DNA of 64,000 nucleotides from VGTK01 sp046327915 (lineage in GTDB: Bacteria; Desulfobacterota; Binatia; UBA12015). The notes under the pieces were generated by a model. That model was not told where the DNA came from, did no database searches, and was given only the letters and a program-made list of their open reading frames with translations. Of the stretch, positions 61,277 to 64,000 are shown piece after piece. The position numbers and the translations under genes are program-made. Numbering within the stretch: position 1 is the stretch's first letter; each line of letters starts with the position of its first letter. Where the stretch lies: the NCBI GenBank assembly GCA_046327915.1, contig JAXLXO010000004.1:328723-392722 (forward strand). The letters are read 5' to 3'.

Positions 61277-62770
61277 TCAGATCGTGATGTAGCCCGAGAT
61301 CAATCCGCTCAGGGCGTAGAGGGCGCCGGCGACGACGACCGCGAGTGCGAACCATTCCGCCGGTGCGAAGAGCTCCTTGCCCTGCTCGCGTCTCGTCTTG
61401 ACGTACAGCAACGTGCCGGGTGCGTAGATCAGGAACGACAGCACCAGGAACGTGAGGCCACCGGCGAAGACCAGGAACACGGAGTAGACCGTGGCGAGGA
61501 AGGCGACGATCCGGTCCTTGCCCCGCTCGGAGTCGCCGGCCGCGTAGGTCTCGCCGCTCAGCACGAGCTTGAGCAGGAATGCAGCCGACAGCAGATACGG
61601 CAGCAGCGACAGGTGGCTGCACAGCGAGAGCGCGAAGGTGAAGGCGTCGTCCGAGAACAGCGTGGCGACGAGGACGAGCTGGATGAGCGCCGAGGTCATC
61701 AGCAGCGCCGCGGCGGGCACCCCGTTCTCGTTCTCCTTCGCCAGGAACGCCGGCATGTCGCCCTTCTTGGCGGCGATCGACAGCACCTCGGACGACATCA
61801 GCGTCCAGGCGAGGTAGGCGCCGAGCACCGAGACGATCACGCCGAGGCCGATGAACTTGGAGCCCCACGGACCGACCACCGCCGCGAGCACACCGCCCAC
61901 CGACGGCTGGCTCAGCTGCTGGATCTCGGCGCGCGGCATCACGCCGAACGCCAGGATCGAGACCGACGCGAACAGCGCCAGCACGCCGAGGAAGCCGATC
62001 ACGGTCGCCCTGCCGACGTCCGCGCGCGTCCTGGCGAAGCGCGAGTAGTTGCTCGCGCCCTCGATGCCGAGGAACACGAACACCGTGATCAGCATGGTCG
62101 CCATGACCTGCGAGAACAGGCTGCCGTCGGCGTGCTGGGTGCCCGGCACGGCGGCGACGATGTCGCCGTGTGCATGCAGGTACTCCTGGGCCACGCCGAT
62201 GCCGCCCCACAGGTTGGCGGCGAAGACGTCGGGCTTGAAGGCAAAGAGCACCAGCGCCAGGAACACCAGCAGCGGGATGATCTTGGCGATGGTCACGATC
62301 CGGTTGATCGCAGCGGCTTCCTTCACGCCGCGCAGCACCATGAAGTGGAAGGCCCAGATGCCGATCGATGACACCAGCACCGCGGAAACGGTATTGCCGT
62401 CACCGAAGATCGGCAGCACCGCACCGAGGGTCGACTTGATCAGCACCCAGTACGAGACGTTGCCGACGCAGGCGCTGGCCCAGTAGCCGAAGGCCGACGC
62501 GAAGCCGAGATAGGGGCCGAATCCTTCGCGCGCGTACGCGTAGACGCCGGCGTCGAGGTCGGGCTTGCGATTGGCGAGCGTCTGGAAGACGAACGCGAGC
62601 ATCAGCATGCCGGCGCCGGCGATGGCCCACGCGATCAGCGCGCCGTAGACGCCGGTGGCCTGCGCGAAGTTCCGCGGGATCGAGAAAACACCAGCACCGA
62701 CCATGCCGCCGACGACCATCGCGGTGAGGGTCGGCAGCGAAAGCTTTTCGGAATCCGATTCTGTCGCCAT
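61277..62770 (-). CDS. arcD: Basic amino acid antiporter, ArcD/APA family
   Basis: A 497-residue, 12-helix APC transporter. N-terminal MVVGGMVGAGVFSIPRNFAQATG has the GMVGAG-type substrate loop. SWVLIK-like and GIEGASNYSRFARTRADVGRAT segments are typical of arginine/ornithine (ArcD) and arginine/agmatine antiporters. It heads the arcA set. With no ornithine-forming enzyme nearby the counter-substrate may be citrulline or ornithine made elsewhere. The leader contains GTCGGCG-CGA-CGCCGAC (62806-62822), a 7-bp hairpin. Confidence 0.93.
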   Translation of the reverse strand: MATESDSEKLSLPTLTAMVVGGMVGAGVFSIPRNFAQATGVYGALIAWAIAGAGMLMLAFVFQTLANRKPDLDAGVYAYAREGFGPYLGFASAFGYWASACVGNVSYWVLIKSTLGAVLPIFGDGNTVSAVLVSSIGIWAFHFMVLRGVKEAAAINRIVTIAKIIPLLVFLALVLFAFKPDVFAANLWGGIGVAQEYLHAHGDIVAAVPGTQHADGSLFSQVMATMLITVFVFLGIEGASNYSRFARTRADVGRATVIGFLGVLALFASVSILAFGVMPRAEIQQLSQPSVGGVLAAVVGPWGSKFIGLGVIVSVLGAYLAWTLMSSEVLSIAAKKGDMPAFLAKENENGVPAAALLMTSALIQLVLVATLFSDDAFTFALSLCSHLSLLPYLLSAAFLLKLVLSGETYAAGDSERGKDRIVAFLATVYSVFLVFAGGLTFLVLSFLIYAPGTLLYVKTRREQGKELFAPAEWFALAVVVAGALYALSGLISGYITI

Positions 62771-62903
62771 GGTTCTCCGATCCCCTTCAGCTCGTACGAA
62801 GGCGCGTCGGCGCGACGCCGACACCGGACCCGCTGCAGACCGTCGGGCGGGAAGTGCCCGATTTGAGTAGCACGGTTCGCGACGAATTCCGTCGTGACGA
62901 GCG

Positions 62904-62940
62904 AAAAAAAGCCGACGGCGCACGGCGGGTGCGCCGTCGG
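62904..62940 (-). terminator. Intrinsic terminator after the DUF4410 gene
   Basis: On the minus strand a perfect 12-bp stem (plus 62912-62923 and 62929-62940, 5-nt loop) is followed by a seven-T run (62904-62910). It starts just past the stop codon and is the best classical rho-independent terminator in the window. Confidence 0.85.
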
Positions 62941-62941
62941 A

Positions 62942-63658
62942 TCACCAGCCCTGTGCCCTGGACACCTCCACGAGCTTGCTCGCGATCTGCTCGGACGTGC
63001 GGCGCGCGTCGGCGTCGATCGACGCGCGGATCTCGCGCACCGTGCCGACGCCCGACGAGACCATCGCCGAGGTCGCGGCGGTGCCGGCGACCGCGCCGCC
63101 GCCCACGAACAGCGCCGCACCGGGGAAGCGCGAGCCCGCGGCCACCGTGTCGAACTGCTTGATCGGCTGCCAGCCGCCGGCGCCGACCTGGAAGACCTGC
63201 ACCTCGGTGCGCAGCTCGGTCGCGCCGACGCCGAAGCCGATCACGAAGCGCTGCGTCGCGGAGCCGCCGTCGATCTGGACGAATTGGCCCTGGATGACGA
63301 GGTCGTTCGCCCGCGGCGGCGCCGCCTTGGCGGCACGTTCGGCGGCGAACCCGCTCGCCTTCAGCGCGTCGACCAGTTGGCTCGCGAGGCTGTCCGCGAC
63401 CGCCTGCGCGAGCGTGTCGGGCTCGGTGACGTAGAGCCCGACGGCGTTGCGAGCGGACCTGCGGGGCGACGTGCCGACCGTGACGTCGGACGCACCGGTG
63501 TCGAAGTCGAACACGACGACCCGCGCAGGTCGCGGCATGCTCGATGCACGCGCGGTGGTTTGAACGTTTTCGATCCGGGCCGCCGCGCATGCCGAGAACA
63601 GCAGCGCGAGCACGATCGGGCCGAGCCCGTCGACGGTCTTCCGCGTCATCGAACGCAT
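62942..63658 (-). CDS. DUF4410 family lipoprotein
   Basis: A 238-residue exported lipoprotein (ALLFSAC). The DUF4410 pattern is present: RVVVFDFDTGASDV, then ALKASGFAAERAAKAAPPRANDLVIQGQFVQIDGGSATQRFVIGFGVGATELRTEVQVF. A glycine-rich segment (FPGAALFVGGGAVAGTAATSAMVSSG) could enter a membrane. Function is unknown. ATG 63658 is preferred for its GGAGGA at 6 nt. Confidence 0.82.
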   Translation of the reverse strand: MRSMTRKTVDGLGPIVLALLFSACAAARIENVQTTARASSMPRPARVVVFDFDTGASDVTVGTSPRRSARNAVGLYVTEPDTLAQAVADSLASQLVDALKASGFAAERAAKAAPPRANDLVIQGQFVQIDGGSATQRFVIGFGVGATELRTEVQVFQVGAGGWQPIKQFDTVAAGSRFPGAALFVGGGAVAGTAATSAMVSSGVGTVREIRASIDADARRTSEQIASKLVEVSRAQGW

Positions 63659-63711
63659 GGTCACTCCTCCACGAAGGCGCTTCGCGGGAAGCGCCGCTGC
63701 GGACGTTTGCG

Positions 63712-64000
63712 TCAGTCGCCGGCCAGCTCGGCGGGCGTCAGGTCGGGCATCTCGAACGGCTTCGGGCCCTTCGACGGCGTCTTCGGAGCCGTGCCCGGCA
63801 GAACCTCGAAGTCGGGCGTGAACGGCACGAGGATCGAGCGCAGCTGGTCGAACGGCTTGCGGTCGCCCTCGAACTTCGCCTTGCCGCTCGCGATCAGGTC
63901 GTCGAACGACGTGACGCCCATCATCACCTGGTTCAGCTCGGCACGGTTCACCGTAATCGTCAGATCCGGCTTCTTCGCCTGCTCGCCCTCGATGTTGGTC
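63712..64000 (-). CDS. Alkylsulfatase (SdsA/BDS1 type), C-terminal fragment
   Basis: Only about 95 residues of the C-terminus are visible; the 5' end lies beyond 64000. The sequence (LTITVNRAELNQVMMG, SFDDLIASGKAKFEGD, FTPDFEVLPG) matches the SCP2-like C-terminal domain of metallo-beta-lactamase-type alkylsulfatases, which hydrolyse primary alkyl sulfates such as dodecyl sulfate. An internal GTG (63951) might look like a start, but the frame continues to the edge. Confidence 0.82.
   Translation of the reverse strand, partial: TNIEGEQAKKPDLTITVNRAELNQVMMGVTSFDDLIASGKAKFEGDRKPFDQLRSILVPFTPDFEVLPGTAPKTPSKGPKPFEMPDLTPAELAGD

Noticed and set aside
63712..63951. A separate 79-residue gene
   Set aside because: The frame continues without stop to the window edge and the sequence matches the end of an alkylsulfatase.

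Overview
The window is about 64 kb of very GC-rich DNA (roughly 70% by eye) from a diderm bacterium. Many products carry lipoprotein signals, and outer-membrane barrels, an RND pump and an MlaA-type lipoprotein are present. Nearly every gene uses GC-ending codons, and many adjacent genes overlap by the 4-nt ATGA/GTGA arrangement. The gene mix suggests an uncultured deltaproteobacterial-type lineage (Binatota- or Myxococcota-like): narGH, sulfatases, a Tgt-MnmC fusion, a GreA-like coiled-coil protein, a YaeQ protein and an NtrC-type two-component pair. That placement is an inference at low confidence. No rRNA, tRNA, CRISPR array or insertion sequence was seen, and no region looks recently acquired.

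Layout. (1) 1-7510, minus strand: respiratory nitrate reductase narH (runs off the left edge) and narG, preceded by a second molybdopterin oxidoreductase of the assimilatory nitrate reductase type. (2) 7755-9912: a ClC chloride/proton exchanger and a 7-alpha-hydroxysteroid-dehydrogenase-like SDR. (3) 10048-13811: an NtrC-family regulator, its membrane kinase and a small unknown protein, behind a good sigma-54 promoter and an unusual nested-palindrome element. (4) 13879-19017, minus: ABC-2 exporter (ATPase, permease), a YfhO-like membrane glycosyltransferase-type protein and a small membrane protein. Upstream of this, across a 19-bp direct repeat, lies a divergent PilT-type ATPase. (5) 20646-28620: a divergent polysaccharide locus with three sulfatases and a GH10 xylanase on one side, and a TetR regulator and a fourth sulfatase on the other.

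(6) 28640-31797: housekeeping and RNA genes (GreA-like, Tgt-MnmC, YaeQ). (7) 31835-48419: a lipid- and envelope-centred stretch. It holds a PAF-acetylhydrolase-like lipoprotein, a TauD/TfdA dioxygenase, GST, TesB, a beta-barrel protein, an MlaA-alpha/beta-hydrolase fusion, META-domain and DUF2252 proteins, a ceramidase-like CREST protein and three more anchored alpha/beta hydrolases. (8) 48551-50297: four small secreted proteins with paired terminator hairpins between convergent genes. (9) 50641-55019: RND efflux adaptor and pump, with tandem 24-bp-spaced repeats at the promoter. (10) 55032-62770, minus: a six-gene set, arcD-arcA-outer-membrane protein-nhaC-marC-SLC13 permease. (11) 62912-64000: a DUF4410 lipoprotein with a strong intrinsic terminator, and the C-terminal end of an alkylsulfatase.

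Taken together the genes describe a facultatively anaerobic, nitrate-respiring organism. It can strip sulfate from polysaccharides and probably from alkyl sulfates, remodels envelope lipids with many surface hydrolases, and couples arginine deimination to sodium/proton exchange. The most novel-looking items are the MlaA-hydrolase fusion, the sigma-54-linked nested-palindrome element, the arginine/antiporter operon and the divergent sulfatase-xylanase locus.
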